From assembly GCF_964019715.1 (NCBI RefSeq), contig NZ_OZ026463.1:854220-918219 (forward strand): a stretch of DNA of 64,000 nt, in the 5' to 3' direction. Below, piece by piece: positions 30,457 through 41,440 of this stretch (its first letter is position 1; the number at the start of each line of letters is the position of its first letter). The stretch comes from Spiroplasma endosymbiont of Lonchoptera lutea (GTDB taxonomy: Bacteria > Bacillota_I > Bacilli_A > Mycoplasmatales > Nriv7). The position numbers and the translations under genes are program-made. Under the pieces are notes generated by a model. That model made no database searches, had not been told where the DNA came from, and saw only the letters and a program-made list of their open reading frames with translations.

Positions 30457-30687
30457 ATGACAATAAACTTAAAAGAATTTAATTGAGAACAAATTAAACA
30501 AACTTTCTGAGATTTATTTATTCAAATTACAACTATTCCGGCCCACATTACTGGTGGTAAAGAAATTAAATTAACCGAAGCACCACTTTGACTTTTAATA
30601 GCAAACATTGCTTTTTGATTCTTAACAGCAGTTATGGTGTGATTTATTCTCATGTTACTTTGAAAAACCATATCAGCATTTAGATAG
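30457..30687 (+). CDS. Phage membrane protein, 76 residues, Trp-rich
   Basis: Same length as the P1 gene at 3132 and clearly related in FWDLFIQI and LWLLIANIAFW. A 127-base gap without a gene separates it from the coat gene, longer than in P1, and may contain a coat promoter. Confidence 0.7.
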
Positions 30688-30814
30688 CGACAAAATTAAT
30701 GTCAAGAATTAGGAAAAAATACAATCGTGTTAAGATTGAACGCGGTTTTATATAAGTTTAAGAAAAATTTTGAATATAAATGATGAATGTTTTAAAAAGA
30801 AAGGGGGTGATTAT

Positions 30815-31051
30815 ATGATTGGAACTTTCTTAGCCGATGCACCAGCAAAAATAACAGCTAGCGATGCGATGACTAAATTGTGAAATGCAATTATAACAGC
30901 ATTTACTAAAATGTGAGAAATTATTGCCGTTAATATGCCACAAGTCGGTAACTTCTTTGCTGACTACTGAATATTCATTTTTCCATTTATTTTGGCAATA
31001 TTCTTTATTTGTTTTAAAATGTTTGAAAAATTACTTGGCGCAGTCCGCTAA
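30815..31051 (+). CDS. Major coat protein of P2
   Basis: 78 residues: short N-terminus, amphipathic helix, one transmembrane helix (YWIFIFPFILAIFFICF) and the conserved end KMFEKLLGAVR. The ribosome-binding site AAAGGGGGTGATTAT is identical with P1 and P3. Nearly the same as the P3 coat apart from the first 12 residues. Confidence 0.8.
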
Positions 31052-31075
31052 CAAAAAAATAAAGTGAGGTGCAAG

Positions 31076-32062
31076 ATGAAATTTTGCAAATGAATAATAG
31101 AAAAAAATAACCATTTTATTGAATTGAATCGCACCTCATTTTTAATTTTATGACACTGAGGAGCAATTTGATATATTTACAACGGTTATTTTAAAAACAT
31201 TGTAAGCTATTTATTTTTAGCAGGTTGTATTTTAATTTTTCTTTTTAAAATCGGTAATTTAACACAAATTAACAAAGTTATTAATTTCTTAAAAAACTCA
31301 CCATTAAATATTGTGATTGGTTCGTTAGGGACTGGAAAAACTGCTTTTCTAGTATACGCATCAAAATTATTAAAAAAGAAGAAATATCACATCGCCTCAA
31401 CCTTTCCATTACTAGAAACCCAAAAATTAAGTTTGGGGCATATGGGATTATTAGACTTTGATTATCCGGTATTACCAGACAAAACCTTACTGTTATGAGA
31501 TGAAACCAATTTATTTTTAGAAGGAACTGATTGAGAAAAAAATAATACCAAAAACGAAGAAACTGGTATTCAAGAATATTTCGCTCTAGCACGCCATTTT
31601 GGTCATATTGTTCTCGCTAGTGGTCAAAGAGATAAACATATTTGAGTTAAAGTTCGTGATATTGCCAATAATGTGATTGTAGGCATTCGCAAAAAACCGG
31701 TTAATATTTTTCGCCCCTACTTAAAAGTCATTTATGGTACCTTTACTAGTATTGAAGAATATGAACGTTGACGAAACACCTTAATTGATGCTAAAAATAG
31801 CAAAAAAGGTCGTCGCATTAAATATCGTGATATTCCTGAACTTGATATTTATTTTTTTAAACTAAAAATTCCCCTACCAATACTTAACACTTACAATTCT
31901 TTTTACCTAGCATTTTTAAGAGATTACTTAAATTCAAAAGTAAATCCTAACTATGAAGATAAATACTATACTGACACCGCAATTGATTTAGAAGACTTAG
32001 AATACTTAAAAATGGATAAATTTAGCAAATTTTTAAGAAAAATGAAAGAAAAGGAACAATAA
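31076..32062 (+). CDS. Zot-like phage assembly ATPase of P2
   Basis: 328 residues. Membrane segments occur before residue 65, Walker A GSLGTGKT is at 82-89 and Walker B LLLWDE about 54 residues later, then HIVLASGQRDKHIW. It aligns throughout with the P1 copy at 3652. The upstream coat gene and the downstream membrane-protein genes are in the same order as in P1. Confidence 0.88.
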
Positions 32063-32065
32063 AAA

Positions 32066-32350
32066 ATGGAAAATCTTGCAAAAATGGCCGACTTTCTCGC
32101 TCAAATGCTTTATAAAGTCTTTGACTTAATTTGAAGTTTAGAAGTACCAGGAACGAAAATTCAATTAATATTTCCTTTATGCTTAACACTTGCTGTAGAA
32201 TTTCTTATGGCAATTATTCTTGGATTTGGTAGTCAACAAGTTAATTTAGAAAAACAACGCCAATATGCGGTTAAAAATAAGGGGCGGTTAAGTGCGTGAG
32301 GAAAAGCTAAAAAACAAATAAAACCAATAAAAACAAAACAAGGTAACTAA
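32066..32350 (+). CDS. Phage membrane protein, 94 residues
   Basis: Counterpart of the P1 gene at 4655: MLYKVFDLIW near the start, one central transmembrane segment, then a basic tail (KGRLSAWGKAKKQIKPIK) shorter than in P1. Confidence 0.68.
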
Positions 32351-32352
32351 AA

Positions 32353-32601
32353 ATGTTTAAATTAATTATTATTTTTATCTTAATAACTGTTCTTGGACTT
32401 TTAGCTGGTAGTCATTTTGAAACTTTGACGAACTACATTAGCGAAGGTCTTACCAATTTCCAAAAATTTATTACTAGCAATTTAACAATTTTAGAATTAT
32501 TTAAACCAATGGCACGAACATTTTCGCAACATCCAATCTTTACCATTCTTGGTGTCACTTGTGTACTTATTGCTTTATTTATTGTGATTAAAGGACGATA
32601 A
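32353..32601 (+). CDS. Phage membrane protein, 82 residues, two transmembrane segments
   Basis: It shares ILELFKPMARTFSQHPIF with P1 and P3. The P3 copy has an extra four residues near the N-terminus from a short AT-rich duplication. Confidence 0.7.
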   Translation: MFKLIIIFILITVLGLLAGSHFETLTNYISEGLTNFQKFITSNLTILELFKPMARTFSQHPIFTILGVTCVLIALFIVIKGR

Positions 32602-32623
32602 AAAATATGAAAAGAGAGTTAAA

Positions 32624-33016
32624 ATGAAAAAAATTTTAGGCAAATTATTTAAAAAAGATAATTCAAAAGAAAAAATGTCATTAAAATTAAGAATTAAAAA
32701 TTGATTTAAAAAGCAGTGGTTAAAAATAGTATTAAGTATCATTTTCATTTTTATAAGCTTATTAATTTGTGCATTAACAGTAAGCGATACTAAATGAATA
32801 ACCGGAACAAGTGACGAATTTAATAATTTTATGAATAAAGAAATGGTTAATTTCTTTGGCAAGTTCAATAGTGGCATTATGCTAGCAGGAATATTTGTTT
32901 TTTGATGAGGCGGAGCAATATATTTTGCAATTAAATTTGAAAAATTAATCCGCTTGATTATTAAGAAAATTAAAGCAAAAAGAGTCTTGAAAAATGAAAT
33001 CAAACAAACTCATTAA
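32624..33016 (+). CDS. Phage membrane protein, 130 residues, two transmembrane segments
   Basis: A basic N-terminus (KLRIKNWFKKQWLK) is followed by transmembrane segments near residues 40-57 and 95-110, the second with GIFVFWWGGAIYFA, then a Lys-rich tail. P3 has a counterpart at 59971; P1 keeps only 13 codons at 2692. It overlaps the next gene by 23 bases. Function unknown. Confidence 0.7.
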
Positions 33017-33251
33017 TTTTTTAAAAAAATATTGATGAAGAATTTTACCTTACATTTTTATGATTACTATCTTTTTCATTCCATTTTTAAAATTGGAAAT
33101 TAATGATTTGAAATTATTATATGAAAAATTTGAATTATTAATTTCACTTATGATACTAGGATATTTAGATATATGCATTACAATAGCTCTAATTATAAAT
33201 TGTGGTATTGATTTTGACTTATTAAAAAAATTAAAGAAAAAAGAACAATAA
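32994..33251 (+). CDS. Phage membrane protein, 85 residues, absent from P3
   Basis: The ATG lies inside the end of the previous gene, in another frame, and two consecutive TGA Trp codons give KKYWWRILPY. Two hydrophobic segments. In P3 the previous gene ends straight before ORF1, so this gene is an insertion in P2 or a deletion in P3. Confidence 0.6.
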
Positions 33252-33283
33252 AAAATAAAATATTTTAAAAAGGAGTGATAAAA

Positions 33284-35164
33284 ATGTTTATGAAAATATT
33301 TACCGTGTTAATTATTAGTTTCAATAACATTTTTACTATTCCACCAAACATTAACAACGAGAAAACGGCAGTGCAACCAGTTAGAAATAAAAGAGAAACT
33401 CAATATAAAACATATGACTTAAAATTTTCAGAAATAAATAACAGTTATTTACAATCATTGTATAAAAAAGGCAGTGACCCAGTATATATTAATATTGACT
33501 CAGTAAAAGAACAATTACCTTTGGAAATAAAAAATTATGGAGAAAATACCAGAGGGTTTGCTGTCTTTACTAATGAACCAGTATTTAAAGAAATTAAAGA
33601 AATTTATAATTATAAAAAAGAAAACAGCATTCCAGAAGAAAGAGAATTTTTTGATAAAGATTTTCAAAAAACAAATACTGAGTACTTTTATATTGCTAAA
33701 AAAATTAAAGATGTAAAAATAACAATACAAGAATATAGTTATTCCGGTTCAAACAAATTTCATGTTAAAAAATTTTTAGCAAAATTAGAAACCAAACCAA
33801 GTACGGACATTGATTTGCCAGAAACAACAACTAATTTTGACGGTAACCATAAATATAGTGATGTTATTGATAATCTTGACTATTTAATGATTCATCGTGG
33901 TGATTTTGATAAATTTAATTACTCTTATCTCTATTGAACACCGGTATTTAATTTCATTGACGCCTTAGAAAAAGATTACTACAAAGAATTTATGATTAAA
34001 AATCACGGTTTTAAAAACGAAAGCTATTTCTATCACAAAACATCGACAGATTTAAAAAATATTAATGAAAATATCCTTAAAATTAAGGCATTTAACAAAA
34101 CCCTAATTGCTGGAAATAATTATTTACAACTGCTACATGGTGAGACCGAAATCTGAAAATACGACACCAAAAAGGCTAACGATTATTACCTAATTAAGTA
34201 CCTTTTTGGAACCTTAAATTACCTCAATGTTAGATTTAGTTTTTTACGCTACGACCCTGAATTAAGGAACGATATTTACCTTTATTTTAAAAACAATATC
34301 CCTAGTATTAACAGTAATAATTATAAAAATACTTTTGATGAAATCTACGAAATTCTTGGAAATTTCTTTGCTAGTTTATTTTATGCTACTTTTGATATGG
34401 ATGAAAAAACTCATACCGAAATTGATTTTAAGGGAGTAGATAATTACAACAAAGATTACTTTATTCAAATCGGTTTCTTTTATCGTTCGCTAATTACCTT
34501 TTATCCTAAAAAATATTTAATCAATATTACTGGTAATTCGGAATTATTACTAAGAAGTTATTTTTTTACTTTTGACAAAAAAATGCACCAAGAGAATTAC
34601 AATGCTATTAACAACACCAATAGCATTTATCAAATTGATTTTAATGTCCTTAAATCCTATGATAATAAACTCATTGCCTTACCAACCACCAAAACTGTTA
34701 ACAGTATTAATTATCTCAATACCGATATTGATATTCGCTACGGTATTAATATTTTTACCTTAACCTTTCCGCTTTATTACAAAAGTAATATTTCTAACTA
34801 CAATTTTAAAATTTATGACTTTAATGTCCTTAATTCCACAGCATTTATCCCTGATGGTTCCGCCAACTCAGAATGAGATGACTTAATTCCGCCGGCAAAT
34901 TGCAAATATTCTGGACGATGAATACCAACATTTAATGATATTGGTTGTGCCATTCAGAATGCTGGTATTAAAATGCTAAACTGAATTCTGACGGCGTCAC
35001 AAATCATTACAATTTTACGCCCGTTAGCAATTATTGCAAAAGCAACAGTTAACTTTTCAACCGCCATTTTTCCAGTTTTTAAAACGGTACCAGCTTTTTA
35101 CTATACCTTTCAATTTTTAATCGGTTTTGCCATTTTTCTAATGATATTAAGGATTTTCCTGTAA
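33284..35164 (+). CDS. Plectrovirus ORF1, large surface/adsorption protein of P2
   Basis: 626 residues: signal peptide (about 1-20), RNKR at 34-37, then an N-terminal domain (about 40-165) whose coding sequence recurs in the lipoprotein at 35220-35708, a long extracellular middle, and C-terminal hydrophobic helices (FYYTFQFLIGFAIFLMILRIFL). The later two thirds align with P1 ORF1 and the N-terminal domain does not. The ATG at 33284 sits 8 bases after GGAG and is preferred to the GTG at 33275. Receptor binding by the N-terminal domain is inferred. Confidence 0.8.
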
Positions 35165-35187
35165 TATATATATATATATATATATAT
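35164..35187. repeat. (AT)12 tract between ORF1 and the lipoprotein of P2
   Basis: 24 bases of pure AT repeat begin at the last base of the ORF1 stop codon and end 32 bases before the lipoprotein ATG. The same place in P3 (57000-57011) has only (AT)6. Confidence 0.9.
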
Positions 35188-35219
35188 TGAAAAAATAAAG
35201 TAATAAAGGAATTAAAATA

Positions 35220-35708
35220 ATGAAAATTTTAAATATAATAACTCTTTCGACATTAACAATATTACCAATAGTGGGCTGTTCTAAAAAAGAAAGCAAAACA
35301 CAACAAGTTCAATATAAAACATATGACTTAAAATTTTCAGAAATAAATAACAGTTATTTACAATCATTGTATAAAAAAGGCAGTGACCCAGTATATATTA
35401 ATATTGACTCAGTAAAAGAACAATTACCTTTGGAAATAAAAAATTATGGAGAAAATACCAGAGGGTTTGCTGTCTTTACTAATGAACCAGTATTTAAAGA
35501 AATTAAAGAAATTTATAATTATAAAAAAGAAAACAGCATTCCAGAAGAAAGAGAATTTTTTGATAAAGATTTTCAAAAAACAAATACTGAGTACTTTTAT
35601 ATTGCTAAAAAAATTAAAGATGTAAAAATAACAATACAAGAATATAGTTATTCCGGTTCAAACAAATTTCATATTAAAAAATTTCATACAAAAAAAGACA
35701 ACAATTAA
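35220..35708 (+). CDS. P2 lipoprotein carrying a copy of the ORF1 N-terminal domain
   Basis: 162 residues. Lipoprotein signal peptide with lipobox PIVGC (Cys near residue 20), a short Lys/Ser/Gln linker, then about 125 residues that copy the start of mature P2 ORF1. Bases 35310-35684 match 33401-33775 with one difference. The copy starts three residues after the RNKR of ORF1, as if the lipobox had replaced the signal and processing site. AAAGGAATT is the ribosome-binding site. The P3 counterpart is cut after about 11 codons by an IS3 element. Confidence 0.78.
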   Translation: MKILNIITLSTLTILPIVGCSKKESKTQQVQYKTYDLKFSEINNSYLQSLYKKGSDPVYINIDSVKEQLPLEIKNYGENTRGFAVFTNEPVFKEIKEIYNYKKENSIPEEREFFDKDFQKTNTEYFYIAKKIKDVKITIQEYSYSGSNKFHIKKFHTKKDNN

Positions 35709-35837
35709 TTCATTATTTAATTAATAAAAATATATAAAATGTTAAAATTTCTTTCCAAGAAAGATGGTTTTTCATTATGACAATACTCTTAAACAACTTT
35801 TTTATTTTTTCTCTTTTTTATTTTTACAAAATAAAAA

Positions 35838-35861
35838 CCAGTAATTAATTAAAATTACTGG
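35838..35861. terminator. Hairpin shared with 8795-8818
   Basis: CCAGTAATT (35838-35846) and AATTACTGG (35853-35861) within A- and T-rich flanks end transcription from P2 and possibly from the left-going remnant. The rest of 35709-36026 holds only the lipoprotein remnant below. Confidence 0.55.
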
Positions 35862-35958
35862 TTTGAATATTTTTCTTATTTTATCACAAGATATTAAAAT
35901 CGTTGTGCTTGTTCCAATTATGAGTGATTGCACTTAAAATACTTAATATTTTTTTCAT
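35862..35958 (-). pseudogene. Frameshifted lipoprotein signal-peptide remnant
   Basis: An ATG at 35958 begins MKKILSILSAIT, and after a one-base shift the frame gives IGTSTTILISCDK, a typical Spiroplasma lipobox. It runs into the hairpin at 35838, so only the signal peptide of a former lipoprotein gene remains. Confidence 0.45.
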
Positions 35959-36026
35959 TGTTATAATTCTTTTCTTTTTAATTGATTAATTTTTCCTAAC
36001 TAAACAAATTAACATTTTTTTATTTT

Positions 36027-38264
36027 TTATTGTATATTAACAATATAGTTAATTTTATAAGAAGTTGTAATCAATTTTCCATTAAAAATAATTGAATTAT
36101 TATTTTCAGAAATTTCAAAAATATCAAATAAAAGACCATTATTTTTTAATTCATTCATTATATTTTTAATAGAATAATAAACTTCATTAGAATTATTAAA
36201 ATCATCTACCACTGTCGCTTTAATATTTCCTGTAATTTCTTGTTTAATATTTCAAATAGTTTTTATTTTATATAAATCTGCAGAATGTTTAAGTATAACT
36301 TCACTTTTTGCAGGAATTTGAATTGAAGAAGATGGAATACTAATTTTTATTGTTTCTTTTTTATCATATTTTTTTTGATCTGCAATAGTATTTACATTTT
36401 CAATAGTTTTAGTAACAGAATGATTCGTTTGTTCTGAAGAATTATATTTTCCACCAGTTTTGCTTGAAATTTTAGCTTTAACTTCTGCAAGAGGACCAGT
36501 TTTAAATGATTTTTCAATTTCGCCACCAATTTCTCAAAAATGTTCTCTACCTGTGGTATTAATTGTTCCATCAGTAGTACTTGTTCCATCTTTTTTAGAT
36601 AAACCTTTTGTTATTTGAAAACTATCAATTGTTTCTAAAGTAGTTTCACATGGAGGTGTGTTTTCTTTTTGTTCTAATTCAGAATCATTTTTAAATTTTG
36701 TTTCAATTTCTGAACATGTATTTTTAATAAGACTTAAAAATTGGGTATTTGTAGTTAAATTTAATGATGAATTAAAAAATGATTCTATAGAAATATCTTT
36801 TATATTAGCAATTTGAAAATTTGGTTTTTCTCTTTTATAAGTATAAAATATTCCTAATTTTATTCATTTTGTAAAATCAATTTCATCTTCTTGATTATCT
36901 GTTCCTAAAAAAATTTTAAAAATATCATTATGTTTTGTTGAAAAATAAACATTATTATATTTATCTACAATTATATTTTCAAGATCAATATTTATATTGT
37001 TAAAATTTGCTACTTTTATTATTTTGTCTGATCCATGATTTAAAAAATAAAATTCTTTAAATTTTGTAATCAAATAAACATTTCCGTTTTTATCAATATG
37101 TATATTTCTTATTATTCCTAAATTATCAATTTTTATTTCATCTAATATTCCTGTAATTTTTAAAATTAGATTATTACTGTTTAATTTATATAATCCATAA
37201 TCTGTATAAAAATACACATTATCAAGAAAATCTGAAATAATTAAGTAAACTTTACCAACAAATTCATTATGTTCAATTTTAGTGGCATTTTGTAAACCAT
37301 AATTTAATTTAAAAATTCCATTATTTGTTCCAAAATAAATATTGTTATAACTATCAATAGTTAATGAAGATAATTCTTCATTTATTCCAGTAATTTGTTT
37401 AGCAATATTACTATTTTTTTCTAATTTATAAGCTGCATTTGTAGAATAACTTGGGCTAATTGCTGTTAAAAAATATAAGTTTTCATATTTATCAAATTTA
37501 AAAGAATTATTATTTATTTGACCAATAATATTTATATCAAAATTAATTTTTTTTGATAAATTGTTTTTTAATTCAAACAACTCTGTAACATTGCCTTCCT
37601 GTTCTATAAAAAAAATAATTTCACTGGAATTGTTACTAACAATCTTAGTAACTTTTTTAAAATTTTCTTTTATTTTAAGAAGGTTATTATTTGTATTTAA
37701 CTTGTACAAAGCATTATTTGTTCCAAAGTAAACATTATCATTACTATCAATTGTCATTGAATATAAAGATTCAGAAATATCGAAAGTATAAATTTTTGTT
37801 ATTTGGTTATCATTAATATTAATTTTATAAATTATTTTTTCTGTAGTAATAAATAAATAATTATCATTTATTTCAAATAATTTAATTTTATTATTTTCAT
37901 TTAATTCTTCTATTTTAATTTCAATAGAAGAATTGTCATCTTTTAATTTGTAAATTTTTGTATCATTTAAGAAATAAATATTATTTTTATTATTTTTTAA
38001 AAAATAACCCTTGTTAATATTATAACTTGGTATTGAATAAAATTTTTCAATATTTCTTAAATATAAACTATCAATTTTATTTATTGTATTGTTTTCTCTT
38101 TTATTCCTTTTTAATTTTTCTAAATTATTTTTTTGTAAATTAAATTCACTATTTTTTAATTGATTAATTTTTTCTTGCTTTTGATAAGGACTAGTAGCAA
38201 TTACAGTTGGCATTGCAGTTCCGCTAACTGTTAATACACTTAATAAACTAAGTAATTTTTTCAT
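36027..38264 (-). CDS. Secreted beta-propeller protein with aerolysin/ETX-MTX2-like pore-forming domain
   Basis: 745 residues. Signal peptide (cleavage near residue 23), RNKR at 53-56, then about eight propeller-like repeats of 40-50 residues (about 85-465, for example NVYFGTNNALYKLN, NIYFGTNNGIFKLN). After a linker with two Cys (517, 539) comes residues about 560-690: WEIGGEIEKSFKTG, a Ser/Thr-rich strand pair and SIPSSSIQIPAKSEVILK. This layout is that of ETX/MTX2 beta-pore-forming toxins, where a Ser/Thr-rich hairpin forms the barrel. It follows a small secreted-protein gene by 41 bases, so the two form an operon. The propeller would be the receptor-binding part. The toxin assignment rests on pattern recognition, not a search. 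Confidence 0.62.
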
Positions 38265-38305
38265 TATTGTATTATCCCTTTCTATTTGTTTTTTTCAAAA
38301 AAACA

Positions 38306-38791
38306 TTAATATTTATAAATGCTGTTATTTGGATTATCATTATCTCAATATCCAACGGTATTTGTTTTTATAACTATGCCTTCATTATTTTTTAATCCAA
38401 GATAAATTTCATGAAAATATGAGAAATTTTTTCAAATAGTTGTAGCCACTATTTCATAATCAGAATCAAAAATATACCCTCCAGCCCCTGAATGGTCTTC
38501 TTTATAAAATTTTTTCATCATTTTAACTAATTCTTTTATAAATTCTTCTTCTTTTTTAGATTCAAAAAGAAAAATAATTTCTTTAATATTTTCATTTGAA
38601 AATTTAATTTTTAATTCATCATGAGCTAAAAATTTATATCACTTTTCAATAGATTGTCTTTTAACTCGATTTAAATCTTCTAAATTTTGTAAATTATTTT
38701 CTTCTTTTTGATAAGGACTAGTAGCAATCACAGTTGGCATTGCAGTTCCGCTAACTGTTAATACACTTAATAACCTTAAGAGTTTTTTCAT
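38306..38791 (-). CDS. Small secreted protein, 161 residues
   Basis: The first 29 residues differ by one from those of the downstream toxin-like gene (MKKLLRLLSVLTVSGTAMPT), so the two signal peptides share a recent origin. RVKR stands at 42-45. The mature part is acidic and helical in its middle (EEEFIKELVKMMKKFYKED), with three TGA Trp codons, and no family is recognised. It carries the conserved leader seen at two other secreted-protein genes, and is the promoter-proximal gene of the operon. It may be a partner or an immunity-like factor of the second gene; that is inference. Confidence 0.7.
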
Positions 38792-38899
38792 ATTAATCAA
38801 ATCCTTTTCGTGAATTTTTGCTAATTAATAAAATTTATAAGACTTTTTCCTTTCTCCAAAAATTAATCTAAAGTCTCTTTCCCTTGGAATTTAATTATA
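38792..38899 (-). promoter_or_regulatory. Conserved leader of a secreted-protein gene (copy 2)
   Basis: TATAAT (38894-38899 on the minus strand), GGAGAAAGG, AAATTTTATTAATTA and AAAAATTCACGAAAAGGA occur in the same order and spacing as at 9389-9502. 38900-39031 has no gene. Confidence 0.6.
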
Positions 38900-40328
38900 T
38901 ATCATTAAATAATAATTTCTGTCATTTTTTGCAGGATATTGAATACTAGTTCTAAAAAATATTTATCATTAAAGCAGAACAATAAGCTACCTAAACTTTA
39001 TTAAAATTACTATCAAGAAAGGTAATTTATTATGTTAAAAATTAATAATAATTTAAAAACCCCAGAAAATAAACATTGATTCAGTTTATTCGCAACCCAT
39101 AAAAATATGTACACCAATAAATGTGAACAATTGGCTAACGAATATGAAAAATTAGATGAATACTTATATAAATATCATTATCGGTTAAAACAAGGTTATA
39201 AAGTAGTTCATTTTGCAACAAGAACAATTATTACAATTTTTGGTGAAGTTGTTTTTAAACGACGCCGATATAAATATTGAAATCAAAAATCAGGTAAATT
39301 TGAATATGTATGTTTATTAGATAAAGAAATTGGTTTATTGCCTAAACAACGCATTTATTTTGATGTCCAATTTAAAGTTTTAAGTCTTTTAGGTGATGGA
39401 AAACGCTATCGTGATGTTTTAGATGCTCTAAATCATTGTTATATTTCAAAAGCTAGTATTTCAAATATTTTAAATAAATATGATATTGCTGAATATTTTC
39501 AACTAGCAGAAAAAGAAACTAAAACTAGAATTGATGTCAAAAATAAGAATTTATATATTCAACTAGATGAGACATTTTTAGCGACATTAGACCATAAAGT
39601 TAAACAAGACCAAAGAATTCGTTTAGTTACTTTTCATACCGGACATAAAGAAAAAAAATACAAAAATGCTCGTAGAGAATTAGAAAACAAACGAGGTCAT
39701 TTTCTAATGTTAAAAATTGGTAAACGAATAAATACAATGAATTATCGTGATTTATTAATTAAAGAATTACAAAAACATTATGTAAATATTAATTATGACA
39801 AAATAATTGTTTGTGGCGATGGTGATACTTGAATTAGAGAAATTGCCAATAGTTTTGGTAATGTTAGATATATTTTGGATGGTTATCATGCTATTAAAAA
39901 ATTAAAACAAACAGCATTTAATATTATTTTTGAAAATCGTAAAGTAACACTAAATAGTTGAATTAAATTATATAAGGATGGAAATCATCAAGAATTAATC
40001 AAAAACATTCGTAATGTTGCTAAAAATGAATTAAATAAAGATATTAAAACAAATTTAAGGAAGGCGAGTAATTATTTCAGTAATAATAAGCAAGGTATTC
40101 ATAATCAAAATTTAGAATGAAATATCGGTTGTAGCATTGAAAGTGATGTATCGCATTTAGTAAAACAACAATTAGGATACGGAGCAAAAATATATAATCA
40201 TAAGAATTTAAATAACTTATTACATTTAAGAATGGCAAATTTAAACAAATTAAATGTTGGATAGGCTACAATAAGTTGGACCATAATTATATAGACTTCA
40301 AAATTATTAAGAAAGAAGGAATATAAAA

Positions 40329-40607
40329 ATGGGAAATAAAACCTCATACTCTGAAGAATTTAAAAAACAAATTGTAATGCTATACAAAAATGACAAAAGT
40401 GTTATTAATTTAGGGAAAGAATATAATTTACCAAAACCAACTATTTATAGTTGAATTAAAAATTATAATAATTCTGGGTCATTTAAAGCAAAAGATAATC
40501 GCACTGTCGAAGAAAATGAATTAATTTACTTGCGAAAAGAAAACCAACAATTACGAATGGAAAATGACATTTTAAAGCAAGCAGCACTGATAATCGGGAA
40601 AAAATAA
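40329..40607 (+). CDS. IS3-family OrfA (copy 3b)
   Basis: Identical in layout to OrfA of copy 3a: HTH, coiled coil and a terminal A6 run for frameshifting. Confidence 0.9.
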
Positions 40608-40639
40608 CAATAATTAATAACAACAAAAATAAATATTCA

Positions 40640-41440
40640 GTGAGGAAAATATGTAAGATTTTAGGTTTACTAAAATCAACATATTATTATCAAACTAATA
40701 AATGCACCAAGTTTGATGTTAATAATTATGAACAAGAAGTTATCAGTGCATTTAATAAAAGTCGCAAGATTTATGGTGCTCGTAAAATTAAAGCTGTTTT
40801 AATAAGAAAAAATATCATTTTATCACGACGAAAAATCCGATTCATTATGATCAAAAATAATTTGGTTTCTAAATACACCAAGTTAAAATATTGTAATCAT
40901 AAAAAAATAGTTAATAATGACGAAATTAATAATGTTTTAAATCGTCAATTTAATGACAAAAAACCAAATGAAGTTGTTGTTAGTGATTTAACATATGTTC
41001 AAGTTGGCACTAAATGACATTATATTTGTTTATTAATTGACTTGTTTAATCGCGAAGTAATTGGCTATAGTGCTGGACCAAATAAAACTGCTGAATTAGT
41101 TCAACAAGCTTTTCACAAGATAACACGACCATTAAATAAAATAACTTTATTTCATACTGATCGTGGTAATGAGTTTAAAAATAAAATTATTGATGAAATT
41201 TTAATAACCTTTAAAATTAAAAGATCATTAAGCTCCAAAGGATGCCCATATGATAATGCTGTTGCTGAAGCAACTTACAAAACCTTTAAAACCGAATTTA
41301 TTAACGGTAAAAAATTTGCAAACTTAACACAACTAAAATGCGAACTATTTGATTTTGTTAATTGATATAACAATATTCGAATTCATGGCAGTTTAAATTA
41401 TTTAACTCCCGTTGAATTTAGAAAATACCAGTCTACATAA
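40640..41440 (+). CDS. IS3-family OrfB transposase (copy 3b)
   Basis: 266 residues from GTG, DDE motifs complete (VSDLTYVQ, FHTDRGNEF, NAVAEATYKT). One residue differs from copy 3a (Thr to Ile in NHKKIVNND). Confidence 0.9.

Larger units (their letters stand above)
29188..35708 (+). mobile_element. SpV1-type plectrovirus prophage P2 (left part missing)
   Basis: It carries the whole virion and assembly block from a 108-residue gene to ORF1 plus a lipoprotein, but no rep or transposase gene. Its left edge is cut by IS30 type 2. The virion genes are 80-95 percent like P3 by eye and only distantly like P1. Confidence 0.85.

Noticed and set aside
33515..33730. Identical 71-codon minus-strand ORF at 33515 and 35424
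   Set aside because: It is the shadow of the ORF1 N-terminal domain that is duplicated in the lipoprotein; the identity comes from the duplication.
36392..36589. Minus-strand ORF with a long Leu/Lys-rich peptide
   Set aside because: It is in another frame within the toxin-like gene, which reads through as one frame from 38264 to 36027.
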